The notes under the pieces: generated by a model | Told to the model about the DNA's origin: nothing | The model's input: only the letters and a program-made list of their open reading frames with translations | Databases searched by the model: none | Program-made: the position numbers and the translations under genes | In this document: positions 36,320 through 45,284 of the stretch, piece by piece | Layout: each line of letters opens with the position of its first letter | How positions within the stretch are numbered: the stretch's first letter is position 1 | DNA from: Holophagae bacterium | Lineage (GTDB): Bacteria > Acidobacteriota > Holophagae > Acanthopleuribacterales > Acanthopleuribacteraceae | DNA: 64,000 bases | NCBI GenBank assembly: GCA_030429565.1 | Contig: JAUIFE010000002.1 | Coordinates: forward strand, 186,001 to 250,000 | Direction: 5' to 3'

Positions 36320-37174
36320 CTAGCGCTCTGATAAAAGAGGCCGCAAGCCGTCACTGGGATCGGCACGCCAGTTGCGGTCCGGCATTTCGGCAGGATTGGG
36401 CACTTTTTCGCCGGCGCCGTCGGCGACAAATCCCTGTTTAATCGTTTGAATCACCGGGCCGATTTCCTCGGGCAACCAACAGTGTCCTGTTTTGTATTCG
36501 GCACCTTCACGGTCCAAATCAAGATGGAATTCAACGATGTGGGCCTGCCAGCGGTGGACCGCGCGGTACAGCACCGCCGCTTGGTGCGAGTGATCCGACC
36601 AGCCAACCGCGCAGTTCAGAGCGGCGCGCATCGTTTCAATCGCGGCGAGGTTACAGTGTTCCGGCGGCGCCGGGTAGGCCGAACTGCAATGCAACAAGCT
36701 GAAAGCTTTGCAGTCGCTTTGTTTTAAAACGGATACGGCGTGTTCGACCTCGGCCATGTTGGCCATGCCGGTCGACAAAATAACCGGTTTGCCGGAGCCA
36801 CCGCAGGCCCGCAGCAACGCGTCCCACATCAGTTCATAGGACGCGATTTTGTAACAATGGACGTGGGGTTTGAGGATTTCAACCGCGTGTAAATCAAACG
36901 GCGTACAACAAAACTGAATGCCGCGCAAACGACAGCGCACTGCCAGTTCCGGGATAAATTTGGTGGGGAGTTCCCACTGTTTGCGGCGACGATGAGCCTC
37001 CGAACGCCGCAATATTTGGGGTGCGAATAGCTGATCAATGCGAAACAACTGGAATTTAACCGCATCGCAACCCAACGCCGCCGCCCGGTCAATGAACTCA
37101 CGGCAACGGTCTAAGTCCTGGTTATGATTGCTGGAAACTTCGGCAATAAACTGAGGCGCGACAGAGGGTGTCAT
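36320..37174 (-). CDS. NeuB-like synthase without SAF domain
   Basis: 284 residues. F-I-A-E-V-S-S-N-H-N-Q-D, V-K-F-Q-L-F, C-T-P-F-D, K-I-A-S-Y-E, I-L-S-T-G-M, H-C-S-S-A-Y-P and W-S-D-H-S are the NeuB barrel motifs. The chain ends where a SAF domain should begin, making it about 60 residues shorter than the NeuB at 9396. No remnant of a SAF domain was found in the 18 bp before the next gene. The SAF domain closes the active site in sialic acid synthases, so a changed substrate or a partner protein is likely. Paralogue of the 9396 gene, but clearly divergent. Confidence 0.8.
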   Translation of the reverse strand: MTPSVAPQFIAEVSSNHNQDLDRCREFIDRAAALGCDAVKFQLFRIDQLFAPQILRRSEAHRRRKQWELPTKFIPELAVRCRLRGIQFCCTPFDLHAVEILKPHVHCYKIASYELMWDALLRACGGSGKPVILSTGMANMAEVEHAVSVLKQSDCKAFSLLHCSSAYPAPPEHCNLAAIETMRAALNCAVGWSDHSHQAAVLYRAVHRWQAHIVEFHLDLDREGAEYKTGHCWLPEEIGPVIQTIKQGFVADGAGEKVPNPAEMPDRNWRADPSDGLRPLLSER

Positions 37175-37401
37175 GGAGGGCGAAGCTCCTTGTCAAAATG
37201 CGGGAAACGGGTGTATTGAGATAAATTCTACCTGAAAACCTAGCGCGAAGCGTATGAAAAACGCGTGTCAAAAGAAGCCAAACCCGCAATTCAAGCGCGC
37301 TAACGGCAGACAGATAACCCAAGTGAGCAACACGTGAAGATGACACGGCGGCGAATCGGCGCCGGCGGAGCAAAACGGGGAAACGTCCCTTATTTGACGA
37401 T

Positions 37402-37413
37402 TTTTATTTGCGC
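37402..37413 (+). repeat. Copy 1 of dispersed motif TTTTATTTGCGC
   Basis: Exact 12-mer followed by ATATGC. The flanks ATTTTTA and TAAAAAT form a 7-bp inverted repeat around it. It lies about 230 bp upstream of the NeuB-like gene. Confidence 0.8.
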
Positions 37414-37450
37414 ATATGCTTTAAAAATTAAGGTGGCCGGTCGCTGCGAC

Positions 37451-37462
37451 TTTTATTTGCGC
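37451..37462 (+). repeat. Copy 2 of dispersed motif TTTTATTTGCGC
   Basis: Exact 12-mer followed by ATATAC, 49 bp after copy 1 and in the same orientation. The intergenic region 37175-37537 otherwise shows no gene. Confidence 0.8.
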
Positions 37463-37537
37463 ATATACTTTTAAAACCATCATCCCTCGCCGGCACAACA
37501 GCCTCACTGTCACACGCCGTCTCCAGCGGGCCTCGCT

Positions 37538-38575
37538 TTAGGGCGCCAGCAACTCGCGCAACTTTATGATGCGGTTCACGCTGCCGGCAAAGTCACCGCG
37601 CAGTTCCGCCTCTATTTCACTTTCGTAATCCAGCGAGGCAATTAGCACCGTCACCCCGGCTTGATCATTGAGGATTTCCGGCGAACAGACCGGAATCTCG
37701 TGCAACACCGTCCCTTGTTTGCTGGGATCCCGGTCGATAATCGCCTTGGGATTTAGCGCGCGTAGATGCGGCAAAATCAGCTCTTGCGTCATGCCGCCTG
37801 CACCCCAAATCACCAGGTCGGTTGTGTCCTTTGGCAACCTCGGCAACCAACGATCGGCGCGACAGACAGGTCGCTGGTAGAGTTGCGCCAACACACGCAA
37901 GCTGTCGGGATAACGCAAGCTTTCCCAGGCACCGCCCTGGATTTGAAGAATTTCAAATCCGTGAGCCGCCAGCAAGCGACTGAGCGAGGCCGTGTTGAAC
38001 ATGTGGAAATGGCCGGGATTGAAATCCATGTCGACCCACGGGTGACCCGAACGGTTGGGCACTTCGATAAAAAGCCGGCCGTTGGGTTCCATTAACTGCT
38101 TAAACAAGGCGAGACAACGCGATACGTCTTCAAGATGCTCGAGGACATGACTCGCGATGATCAGGTCGTACCCCTCTGACAACGCCTCGACCTCGGACCA
38201 GGAGCGGTAAACCCGTTCCAAACGGCCCTCGGCGTCCACTGCATTGGGCGAGACCTCCAGACCCTCGTAACGTTTGATACCGGGTACCATCGCCTTGAGA
38301 TAGGCGGCAAAAGAGCCGTCGGCACAGCCCAGCTCAAAAACATGAAAAACCTCGTCCAACGCGGTCCGTAAAAAGCGAAATTGGTCGGCCAAGCGCTCGG
38401 CGGTGTAGGTCGGCGCCAGGTAACGGTTTTGATAGGGCAACGGCTGCCAGTTGTGGCGCTGCAAGTGGAAACACTCGCGGCAAAATAGAAAATGCTGCAT
38501 TTCTTGTTCAACGGCATCAACAGCATCGCTGTCACAAATGCAGCAGGTCGGTGGGTTCTCAGGGCTGGACCGCAC
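37538..38575 (-). CDS. Class I methyltransferase with N-terminal CxxC and C-terminal Rossmann module
   Basis: 345 residues from GTG, with GGAGG six bases upstream. An N-terminal zinc-binding-like pair (C-C-I-C-D ... F-C-R-E-C) precedes the SAM motif F-E-L-G-C-A-D-G-S near residue 80. S-H-V-L-E-H-L-E-D is the post-motif typical of Methyltransf_13/12 sugar C-methyltransferases. From about 245 a second Rossmann-like module (V-I-W-G-A-G-G-M-T) with I-D-R-D-P-S-K-Q-G ends the protein. Similar modules occur in the two next genes. It probably methylates a nucleotide sugar. Confidence 0.75.
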   Translation of the reverse strand: MRSSPENPPTCCICDSDAVDAVEQEMQHFLFCRECFHLQRHNWQPLPYQNRYLAPTYTAERLADQFRFLRTALDEVFHVFELGCADGSFAAYLKAMVPGIKRYEGLEVSPNAVDAEGRLERVYRSWSEVEALSEGYDLIIASHVLEHLEDVSRCLALFKQLMEPNGRLFIEVPNRSGHPWVDMDFNPGHFHMFNTASLSRLLAAHGFEILQIQGGAWESLRYPDSLRVLAQLYQRPVCRADRWLPRLPKDTTDLVIWGAGGMTQELILPHLRALNPKAIIDRDPSKQGTVLHEIPVCSPEILNDQAGVTVLIASLDYESEIEAELRGDFAGSVNRIIKLRELLAP

Positions 38576-38830
38576 AACGCGCCTCCAACAGTTTTGGGAA
38601 TCAATGGTGGCCGATATGATAGCCTCTCCCTCTGGTTGGACTCAATATTTAAAGCGACGTTCAGTGACCGGAAAGCGTCGTTCCAGCGCAAAAAAACAAC
38701 GAAACCGGCCGTCAATAAAGCGCGAGCGCCAAGGGCCGGCGGGTAGAGGCGTCGTTTTCCACGGCATGACCGCACAAGATTCGCGCCTAAGTGCCGATAA
38801 GAACGCAAAGCCAATGATTCGGGAGCCGAT

Positions 38831-40069
38831 GTGGTTGAACTTTTATTTGCGCATGTTGATTCAAAACCAACGCCGGCGGGCGAACCAGATTACCTGCAAG
38901 CCCGTGCCTGTCCGGTCTGCGGCGAAGCGCAACGTCCCCCCACCCCTTACCTGCAACTCCCCGATTTCCAGTTTTTTGGCGACGACGAACACCGGTCAAA
39001 ACGCGCCGATTTAAACCAAGTCCAGTGCCGTCGCTGCCTGGCCCTCTACATGAATCCTTGCTACACGCCGCGCGGGTTCGCCGTCCTTTTTGCCGACGCG
39101 GGCCAATCTTACGGCGCCACGGAATTGCGCCCACAGGAACAAGCGGCCTGGCTACACCAACAGGGTTTGCTCGGCACGGAGCCCGCCACCCTGCTTGATG
39201 TCGGTTGCGGTGCCGGACGTTTTCTGGCCGCGCTACCCGACCATGTGCGCGGTATCGGCGTCGATATCGACCAAGCCTCGATTGACCACGCCAGACAGGT
39301 CGCCGGCGCGCCCAACCGTAATTTTGCCGTCGCCGATTTTGAACAGTTCACCGTCACCGAACCCGTCCACGTTATCACCATGTTCCACGTCCTCGAGCAC
39401 CTGCCCAACCCTATTCGCGTGTTACAAAGCCTGCGCGCCTTGGCCTTACCCGCCACCCGCTTGCTGCTGGAAGTACCGATCCTCGAAAAAGCCAAAACCA
39501 ACGATATCAACGGCTACCTGACGCCGTCGCACCTCACCCACTTCAGCCGTCACAGCTTGCGTCAGGTCGTCATTCAAGCCGGCTGGCGTTTGGAACATGA
39601 GGAAGTCATGGCCCACTACAACGGCTTCCGCGTCATCGCCGCACCAGACTCGGCCGCCCCCTGCGCATTTGACGGTACCGACGATCACGGCTTGTTGCTC
39701 GATTACCTTGCCGACCACCACGGCGAACTGCAACGCCTCCACCACCGCCTGCAGCAACGGCTCCACGCCAACGAAATCGTCATTCGCGGCGGCGGCATGC
39801 ACACCGAAATGCTCTATCAACGCACCACCTTGTTCCACGATCCCCAACGCCGTTTTCATATTGTCGATGGCGACCCACGCAAACAAGGTCAATCCTGGCG
39901 CGGTATTCCCATCAGCGCCCCGGCTGTGCTGGCCACGCTCAAATGGAACAAGCGACAAATGATTTTTAGCAGTTACGGCCATCAACCGGCCATGGTGGAA
40001 GAAGCGCGCCGGTTGGGCATTCCCGACAGCGCCACCCTTGAACTCTACGACCATATTCGCCGCTACTGA
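38831..40069 (+). CDS. Class I methyltransferase with C-terminal Rossmann module
   Basis: 412 residues from GTG (V-V-E-L-L-F), with GGGAG five bases before. Early cysteines A-C-P-V-C-G and Q-C-R-R-C suggest a zinc ribbon; L-L-D-V-G-C-G-A-G-R is the SAM motif, and F-H-V-L-E-H-L-P-N follows. The last ~120 residues carry V-I-R-G-G-G-M-H-T and V-D-G-D-P-R-K-Q-G, parallel to the 37538 protein. Codons 4-8 contain copy 3 of the dispersed motif, so that element overlaps the translation start. The next gene starts 37 bp downstream. Likely a sugar C- or O-methyltransferase. Confidence 0.77.
   Translation: MVELLFAHVDSKPTPAGEPDYLQARACPVCGEAQRPPTPYLQLPDFQFFGDDEHRSKRADLNQVQCRRCLALYMNPCYTPRGFAVLFADAGQSYGATELRPQEQAAWLHQQGLLGTEPATLLDVGCGAGRFLAALPDHVRGIGVDIDQASIDHARQVAGAPNRNFAVADFEQFTVTEPVHVITMFHVLEHLPNPIRVLQSLRALALPATRLLLEVPILEKAKTNDINGYLTPSHLTHFSRHSLRQVVIQAGWRLEHEEVMAHYNGFRVIAAPDSAAPCAFDGTDDHGLLLDYLADHHGELQRLHHRLQQRLHANEIVIRGGGMHTEMLYQRTTLFHDPQRRFHIVDGDPRKQGQSWRGIPISAPAVLATLKWNKRQMIFSSYGHQPAMVEEARRLGIPDSATLELYDHIRRY
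38841..38852 (+). repeat. Copy 3 of dispersed motif TTTTATTTGCGC
   Basis: Exact 12-mer lying inside the first codons of the methyltransferase gene at 38831, encoding L-L-F-A. Same orientation as the other copies. The following bases ATGTTG are less conserved. Confidence 0.75.
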
Positions 40070-40106
40070 CGCGGTCTCACGCGCCAAAACACACCAGGAG
40101 CACTCT

Positions 40107-41714
40107 TTGACGCCAAGTCCCCACCACGTTTCCCAGTTCCCCGAATCACCCTGGTCCATCCTGCCGCCCGATGTGCGCGACAACTGGCAACAACACGCCG
40201 ATCACGAGGCCGACATCGTGTTTCAGAATTTCGCGCACCCGCGCAACCTCGGCTGCGTCCAGCGTTTTCTGCAACAACTGGCGCCCGCCGGCCGCTGGTT
40301 GGTTTACGGCGCCGGCAGCCACACCCAGCGCCTGTTGCCGCTGTTGCGTCGCTTCAGCGATTTGACCATCGTCGGCCTGGTCGACCGCATGGCCGGTCAA
40401 CTGGAAAACCAATTTGGGTTGCCGGTACTGACCCCGGCCCAAGCACGCGACCTCGAGGTCGACGGCGTTTTACTCTCACACACCTGCCGCGAATGGGACA
40501 TGGCGGCCGCCCTGCGTGAAGTCGGTTTCCCAGCCGACAAAATCATTCCCATCTACAGCCATCCCCACTACGCCGCCGCCTGTGAACCCTGGTACCGCGA
40601 TTTGGCCGAGCGCATACCCGACGGCGTAACCCAACTGGTCGTACGCTGCGGCCGATCAACGGTGATCGACGACCAACATTTGGCCGAAAGCTTTGATCCG
40701 GCGACCACCCTGACCGTGTTTGCCGGTCGCGCCGACTACTTCGAACCAAGTACGCTGTTCCGTCAAATCGACGTCGCCCAATCACTGACCGCCCTGCAAC
40801 GGCTAATCACCCAAAGCGGCGCCAAACGCATTTACCTGAGTACCGGCTGGTTTAACAATCAATTGGCGCTGGTGCTGTACCGCCAATTTCCCGATCACCA
40901 CATCATCCACGAAATCTTTGACTGGAACGTGTTGTTCCCGGCCGGGACCACCGTGGCCGCCTTCGGCCATCACCCCGCCACCATTCAACGCAACCTCTTG
41001 GGTGAATACGTCGGCCTGCAACGCGCCGCCGCCGTCGTCAGCAAACGCGACGGTCACTACTGGCAACGCGTCACCGCGGCAGGCACGCAACCCTATCTCG
41101 CCTTCCACAGCGGTTATCAGGAGAGCACGCCTCCGCCGGCCAAACGCACCGAGCAGGGATTTCATCTGGTTTACGGAGGTATTTTGCCGGATCCCGCCTT
41201 TTTGGCAAACTACCAAATTGATTATGATTTTCTGCCGCTTTTCGAGCACCTATGCGGTTTTCCCGACATTACGATCTCGCTGTACAACTCACTCGACGAT
41301 GGTAATCCGCGTTTCAAGCCTTACCACACGCGTTTTGCCGACGGTTCGCTGCGCTACCATGCGCGCTTGCCCTACACGCAGTTTTTGGCGCAGGCCGCCG
41401 ACGCCGATTACGGCTGGCAGGCGGTGATCAGCCGTCGCGAATTCGCACCTGACCAAATTTGTGTGCTGCCGAGCCGGGCCATGGGCTACCTTGCCGCCGG
41501 ATTACCGCTCATCCTGGATCCGGGCTGGCACTTCCTCGCCGAATTGGTACAACAGTTCGACGCGGGCCTCATTCTCGAGGATTTTCAGCCCGAAGCCGTT
41601 CACCAACAGCTCCGCGCCGCACCACGCGAGCAGCACGCCCAAGGCGCGGCTAAGCTGTACCAGTGGATTGGACGCCACAACCGAGCGACCCTGGCCCAGC
41701 TAGCCCAGCAATAG
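40107..41714 (+). CDS. Rossmann module - GT-B-like glycosyltransferase protein
   Basis: 535 residues from TTG, with AGGAG six bases upstream; the open frame extends back into the methyltransferase gene. Residues about 55-165 hold a Rossmann-type unit (V-Y-G-A-G-S-H-T-Q-R-L-L-P; G-L-V-D-R; G-L-P-V-L-T-P) resembling the C-termini of the two neighbouring methyltransferases. The rest has features of a GT-B transferase (H-L-V-Y-G-G-I-L-P; C-V-L-P-S-R-A-M-G-Y-L-A-A-G-L-P). Cytoplasmic; no membrane helix. Probably a glycosyltransferase of the glycan locus. Confidence in the exact class is modest. Confidence 0.6.
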   Translation: MTPSPHHVSQFPESPWSILPPDVRDNWQQHADHEADIVFQNFAHPRNLGCVQRFLQQLAPAGRWLVYGAGSHTQRLLPLLRRFSDLTIVGLVDRMAGQLENQFGLPVLTPAQARDLEVDGVLLSHTCREWDMAAALREVGFPADKIIPIYSHPHYAAACEPWYRDLAERIPDGVTQLVVRCGRSTVIDDQHLAESFDPATTLTVFAGRADYFEPSTLFRQIDVAQSLTALQRLITQSGAKRIYLSTGWFNNQLALVLYRQFPDHHIIHEIFDWNVLFPAGTTVAAFGHHPATIQRNLLGEYVGLQRAAAVVSKRDGHYWQRVTAAGTQPYLAFHSGYQESTPPPAKRTEQGFHLVYGGILPDPAFLANYQIDYDFLPLFEHLCGFPDITISLYNSLDDGNPRFKPYHTRFADGSLRYHARLPYTQFLAQAADADYGWQAVISRREFAPDQICVLPSRAMGYLAAGLPLILDPGWHFLAELVQQFDAGLILEDFQPEAVHQQLRAAPREQHAQGAAKLYQWIGRHNRATLAQLAQQ

Positions 41715-41732
41715 CAGCGTTGAGTAACGCGC

Positions 41733-43172
41733 CTATTTCAGCAGTTGTTCGGCCTGATAAGCGGCACGCAGTAAACGGTTTTCGCTGAAATGTGGGCCCA
41801 ACATCTGCAGGCCGATCGGCAGACCGGCTTGATCGCGACCCGCCGGCAAGGACAGCGCCGGAATGCCGGCGAGGTTGGCCGTCACGGTGAAGATATCGGC
41901 CAAGTACATCGCCATCGGATCATTGAGTTTGGCGCCGGCTTCAAAAGCCGTCGTCGGTGTCGTGGGCGCCAGCAACACGTCAACCTGGTCAAACGCTTTC
42001 TGAAAGTCTTCGATGATTTTGGTGCGTACTTTTTGCGCCTGCAAGTAGTAACCCTCGTAGTAACCACTTGAAAGGCAATAGGTTCCCAAAAGAATTCGGC
42101 GTTTTACTTCCATGCCGAAACCCTCAGAACGCGAGCGCACGTACATGTCGCGTAGGTTACCGTCTTCAGCGGTACGGTACCCATAACGCACGCCGTCGAA
42201 ACGGGCTAAGTTTGAGCCGGCCTCGGCGGTGGCAATTAAGTAGTAAGCGGAAATGGCGTATTCGGTATGGGGCAAGCTGACGTCGACGATGGTGGCACCC
42301 GCGGCGCGGAAAAGATCAACCAAACGGTTGAGCGCAACCTGAATTTCCGGCTGGACCGCGTCCCCCAAAAATTCCTTCGGCAAACCGATGCGCAGGCCGC
42401 TAATCGCTTGGGTCAGTTCCGGCAGCGACGGCGTCGCTTCCACTTGCGCTGAGGTCGCATCACGGTGACAGGGACCGGCAATCACATCGTAGAGGCGGGC
42501 CACGCCCGCAACATCGGCGGCAACCGGCCCAATTTGATCAAGACTCGATCCATAAGCAACCAGCCCGTATCGAGAAACCCGGCCGTAAGTAGGTTTGAGG
42601 CCGACAACACCGCAAAAGGCGGCCGGCTGGCGAATCGATCCGCCGGTGGAACTACCCAAGGCAAACGGCACCATATTGGCGGCGACGGCGGCAGTGGATC
42701 CGCCGGAACTACCGCCGGGAACACGCGTCAAATTGTGCGGGTTGCGCGTTTGACCCAAGGCTGAGAACTCGCTGGAAGAACCCATGGCGAACTCATCCAT
42801 GTTGGTCTTACCGATCAAAACCCCGTCGGCCTGCTTGAGGCGCTCGATGGCGGTGGCGTCATAAGGCGCAACAAATTGCTCGAGGATTTTGGAGGCGCAG
42901 GTCGTCTTACGGCCTTCGATATTAATATTGTCCTTTACGGCAACCGGCAAACCGGCTAGGGCGCCAACAGCTTCGCCGGCGGCGCGGCGACGGTCGATGT
43001 CGCGGGCTTGGGCTAGGGCTTCTTCTTCTTGGACACTTAAAAAGGCGCCGACCTCGCCGTCGCGCGTTTGAATCGCGGCCAAACTTTCTTTGACCAGCGC
43101 CTCACTGGTCAAAGCACCGCTGCGCAATTGCTCCATGAGGGTGTTGGAGGACACGTTTAAATCACAAACCAT
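41733..43172 (-). CDS. gatA: Asp-tRNA(Asn)/Glu-tRNA(Gln) amidotransferase subunit A
   Basis: 479 residues, normal GatA length. The amidase triad is intact: Lys 80 (V-A-V-K-D-N), cis-Ser 155 (P-G-G-S-S-G-G-S) and nucleophile Ser 179 (S-T-G-G-S-I-R-Q-P). It hydrolyses glutamine and passes ammonia to GatB for tRNA-dependent Asn/Gln formation. gatC lies 40 bp upstream on the same strand, so the order is gatC-gatA; gatB is not in the window. ATG with AAGGGA about ten bases before. Confidence 0.96.
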   Translation of the reverse strand: MVCDLNVSSNTLMEQLRSGALTSEALVKESLAAIQTRDGEVGAFLSVQEEEALAQARDIDRRRAAGEAVGALAGLPVAVKDNINIEGRKTTCASKILEQFVAPYDATAIERLKQADGVLIGKTNMDEFAMGSSSEFSALGQTRNPHNLTRVPGGSSGGSTAAVAANMVPFALGSSTGGSIRQPAAFCGVVGLKPTYGRVSRYGLVAYGSSLDQIGPVAADVAGVARLYDVIAGPCHRDATSAQVEATPSLPELTQAISGLRIGLPKEFLGDAVQPEIQVALNRLVDLFRAAGATIVDVSLPHTEYAISAYYLIATAEAGSNLARFDGVRYGYRTAEDGNLRDMYVRSRSEGFGMEVKRRILLGTYCLSSGYYEGYYLQAQKVRTKIIEDFQKAFDQVDVLLAPTTPTTAFEAGAKLNDPMAMYLADIFTVTANLAGIPALSLPAGRDQAGLPIGLQMLGPHFSENRLLRAAYQAEQLLK

Positions 43173-43212
43173 GACAATTCAATCCCTTAAGGCGGTAATT
43201 CGACCGCAACGG

Positions 43213-43509
43213 CTATTTGACGTTAATTACTTTGGGCACCAGGAAGTGGTGGCTTTCGGTATCGGGCGCATTGGCCAGGGCTTTCTCAGAACCCAAACTG
43301 GGGCGCACCTCATCCTCGCGGAACAAGGGTTGGCGCGCAAGCACATTCGATGTTGCGGGCACATCGTCCAAGTCCAGCTCGGCAATCTTTTCAACGTGAG
43401 TCAAAATGGTGCCCAGTTGTTCGGCGAGCAACGCCGTTTCCGATTCATCGAAGTGTAAATTAGCGAGTTTGGCGTAGTGCGTTACGGTTTCATGGGTAAT
43501 GGCCGTCAT
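43213..43509 (-). CDS. gatC: Asp-tRNA(Asn)/Glu-tRNA(Gln) amidotransferase subunit C
   Basis: 98 residues. V-T-H-Y-A-K-L-A-N-L-H-F near the N-terminus, L-G-T-I-L-T-H-V-E-K-I-A-E-L-D and R-E-D-E-V-R-P-S are the conserved GatC segments that clamp GatA to GatB. ATG with AGGGGG eight bases upstream. First gene of a gatCA unit. Confidence 0.93.
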   Translation of the reverse strand: MTAITHETVTHYAKLANLHFDESETALLAEQLGTILTHVEKIAELDLDDVPATSNVLARQPLFREDEVRPSLGSEKALANAPDTESHHFLVPKVINVK

Positions 43510-43694
43510 GAAATCAACCCCCTGCGAGGTAGCGATAGAATGGCTAAGGTTTTAGCAGGGGGTCGACGGGGGGTCAACCGATTCGTTGTAAAACCTAGCG
43601 CCGACGCGGCTGGGCCCGCGTCCAATTCGGCTCGGGCACCTCGACCCTGTAGGAATCGAAAGGGACCACGGCTTCGCAAACGCCAACGCCGCCA

Positions 43695-43735
43695 ATAAAA
43701 AAGGGATGCGAACCGCCGAAGCCGCCACATCCCTT
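43695..43735 (-). terminator. Intrinsic terminator
   Basis: On the minus strand AAGGGATG and CATCCCTT close a loop that itself contains a GC-rich inner hairpin, followed by six T. It ends the 43762 gene and insulates gatC. Confidence 0.85.
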
Positions 43736-43761
43736 AGGTTTAATGGGTTTTAATCAGGTTT

Positions 43762-44238
43762 TTATTGGTCGTCGGCCAATTCCAAACCCAGTTTGCCGTC
43801 CTTGAGTGCAATGCGTCCGCTGACCTTGACGTCCAAGTCTTCTGCGTCGGAGTAGGTCATAAAACTTTTTTTCAACCCCATTTTCATAAAGTACTTAACC
43901 GTTCGCGAATTGGTGATCAACTTTTTGCCGTCGTCGACCAAAAACACCGCTTGGATTTCGTAATTACTCAAAACTTGGTTCAAACCCTGGGATACGTCAC
44001 GCAGCGACGCCAGGGGCACTTTAATGATCGAGGCATTGCCGACCAGGTTGGGAATTTGGTCGGCGGACGTGGTTTCTTGATTGAAATAAACGCCGATTTT
44101 CTTAATGTCGGGGTTTTGATCGACAATTAATTTGATCTTGGAACGCAAATCATCCTGAGCCAAAGCGCTCAAAGAGCCCAACAGGAACAGCGTCACCGAC
44201 ACCATGGCGATAAAACGTGTGCCGCGAAATCCTTTCAT
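43762..44238 (-). CDS. Secreted protein of unknown function, paralogue A
   Basis: 158 residues. M-K-G-F-R-G-T-R followed by a hydrophobic run ending S-A-L-A-Q is a signal peptide. The mature part reads as an alpha/beta domain with V-F-L-V-D-D-G-K-K-L-I-T-N-S-R-T-V-K-Y. ATG 44238 with GAGGTG six bases before is chosen over an earlier in-frame start at 44328. It is clearly similar to the protein at 44826 across the whole mature chain. No family was recognised; periplasmic ligand binding is one guess. Confidence 0.7.
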   Translation of the reverse strand: MKGFRGTRFIAMVSVTLFLLGSLSALAQDDLRSKIKLIVDQNPDIKKIGVYFNQETTSADQIPNLVGNASIIKVPLASLRDVSQGLNQVLSNYEIQAVFLVDDGKKLITNSRTVKYFMKMGLKKSFMTYSDAEDLDVKVSGRIALKDGKLGLELADDQ

Positions 44239-44479
44239 CAATGTCACCTCAAAAGTATCAGCCGCGAAATCGGCTTTCGAGTGACGCGCACGGGCAAACC
44301 GACCCAACCACATCGGGCCTCGGGCCAAAGCGCTGCGCGTCCGGTTTGTTTCGACCGGAGAAGGTAACCGTAAATATTTACCTTGCGTTTTTCATCTATC
44401 GGCAGAGAAACTCATGAACTCAAGAAATCGACACGACAAAAAGGCGGCGGTGTGTCCAGCACGCGCTAAGGTCCCGCGT

Positions 44480-44692
44480 TTAGACCAGCAAATCGATGAT
44501 GCTGCGCTGGGCGTCAAGCGTGCGTTCTAAGTTCGTGACCTGAATGTCCTGAATTTGGAGCGCGATGTCAAACGCCGATTTGGTCGGCGGTAAACCTCCG
44601 CCGCTACTCAGTTCCGCCGAAGCGGGCGGGCGACTTTGCAACTGGGCGTACTGAGCGCTAAGCCCTGCACCACCACTGATTGAATCGATCAT
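44480..44692 (-). CDS. Small hypothetical protein
   Basis: 70 residues: M-I-D-S-I-S-G-G start, a low-complexity Ser/Pro part, then an amphipathic helix (F-D-I-A-L-Q-I-Q-D-I-Q) and I-I-D-L-L-V end. The shape recalls small putative motility proteins (YjfB-like), but the match is weak. ATG with GTAGGG four to five bases upstream. It lies between the two secreted paralogues on the same strand, with a terminator just upstream of it. Confidence 0.45.
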   Translation of the reverse strand: MIDSISGGAGLSAQYAQLQSRPPASAELSSGGGLPPTKSAFDIALQIQDIQVTNLERTLDAQRSIIDLLV

Positions 44693-44750
44693 AAAACCCT
44701 ACTCAAGGCCAATCACCTCGGTTTCACCGCGGTGTTGGGTAGCAAACGTA

Positions 44751-44786
44751 AAACAGGCGTTTTCCCTTCGAGAGTAACGCCTGTTT
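44751..44786 (-). terminator. Intrinsic terminator
   Basis: Perfect 11-bp arms AAACAGGCGTT and AACGCCTGTTT; the 14-base loop can pair further. On the minus strand it runs into TTTT. It lies just after the paralogue B gene. Confidence 0.75.
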
Positions 44787-44825
44787 GTTGTATCGGCCGA
44801 CTTCGTCGGCGAGATGAGCAAAAAT

Positions 44826-45284
44826 TTATTTGCCCGAGCCCAACTCGTAAACCACTTCCCATTGCGAGCCCTTGCGAATGACGCGGCCGTGGATCGCCTT
44901 ACTGCTTTCCACCTGAGAGTCGGAGAAAATTTGGACATTGTACTTTTTGGATTGTTTCATCAGGTAGGTAACCGTTCGTTTGTTGGTAACCAACTTTTCC
45001 CCATCGTCGAAGAGGAACAAAACCTGGACCGGCTCGCGCTTGAGGATGTCGTTTACAATTGACCGGCTCACATCGGAAACAGAGCTGATCCCAACTTTAA
45101 TGACTTTCGCCGAACCGACGGTTTCCGGCAAGGGGATGTCATCCGCGTTGCGCGCGTTAAAAACAGCAACAATCGTTTTGACGTCACTTTGTTTTTCAAC
45201 AAGGGTTTTCACCGGCGCGACATAATCGGTCTGACCGTAGAGGGACATACCCAACCATAGACAAAAAAGAGAGCAGTACTTCAT
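44826..45284 (-). CDS. Secreted protein of unknown function, paralogue B
   Basis: 152 residues with signal peptide M-K-Y-C-S-L-F-C-L-W-L-G and predicted cleavage after Y-G-Q. The mature part parallels paralogue A: V-K-T-L-V-E-K-Q, V-I-K-V-G-I-S-S-V-S-D-V, V-L-F-L-F-D-D-G-E-K-L-V-T-N-K-R-T-V. ATG 45284 with GAGGAA four bases upstream is preferred over an earlier in-frame start. Two copies of the same secreted fold so close together suggest a local duplication followed by divergence. Confidence 0.7.
   Translation of the reverse strand: MKYCSLFCLWLGMSLYGQTDYVAPVKTLVEKQSDVKTIVAVFNARNADDIPLPETVGSAKVIKVGISSVSDVSRSIVNDILKREPVQVLFLFDDGEKLVTNKRTVTYLMKQSKKYNVQIFSDSQVESSKAIHGRVIRKGSQWEVVYELGSGK

Noticed and set aside
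36320..37174. NeuB-like gene shortened by a frameshift
   Set aside because: The barrel ends cleanly and only 18 bp separate it from the next gene, so no SAF remnant can be hidden there.
39446..40183. Long minus-strand frame over the methyltransferase gene
   Set aside because: Antisense to a gene with clear SAM motifs and SD; Gly/Val-rich composition is typical of reverse-strand shadows.
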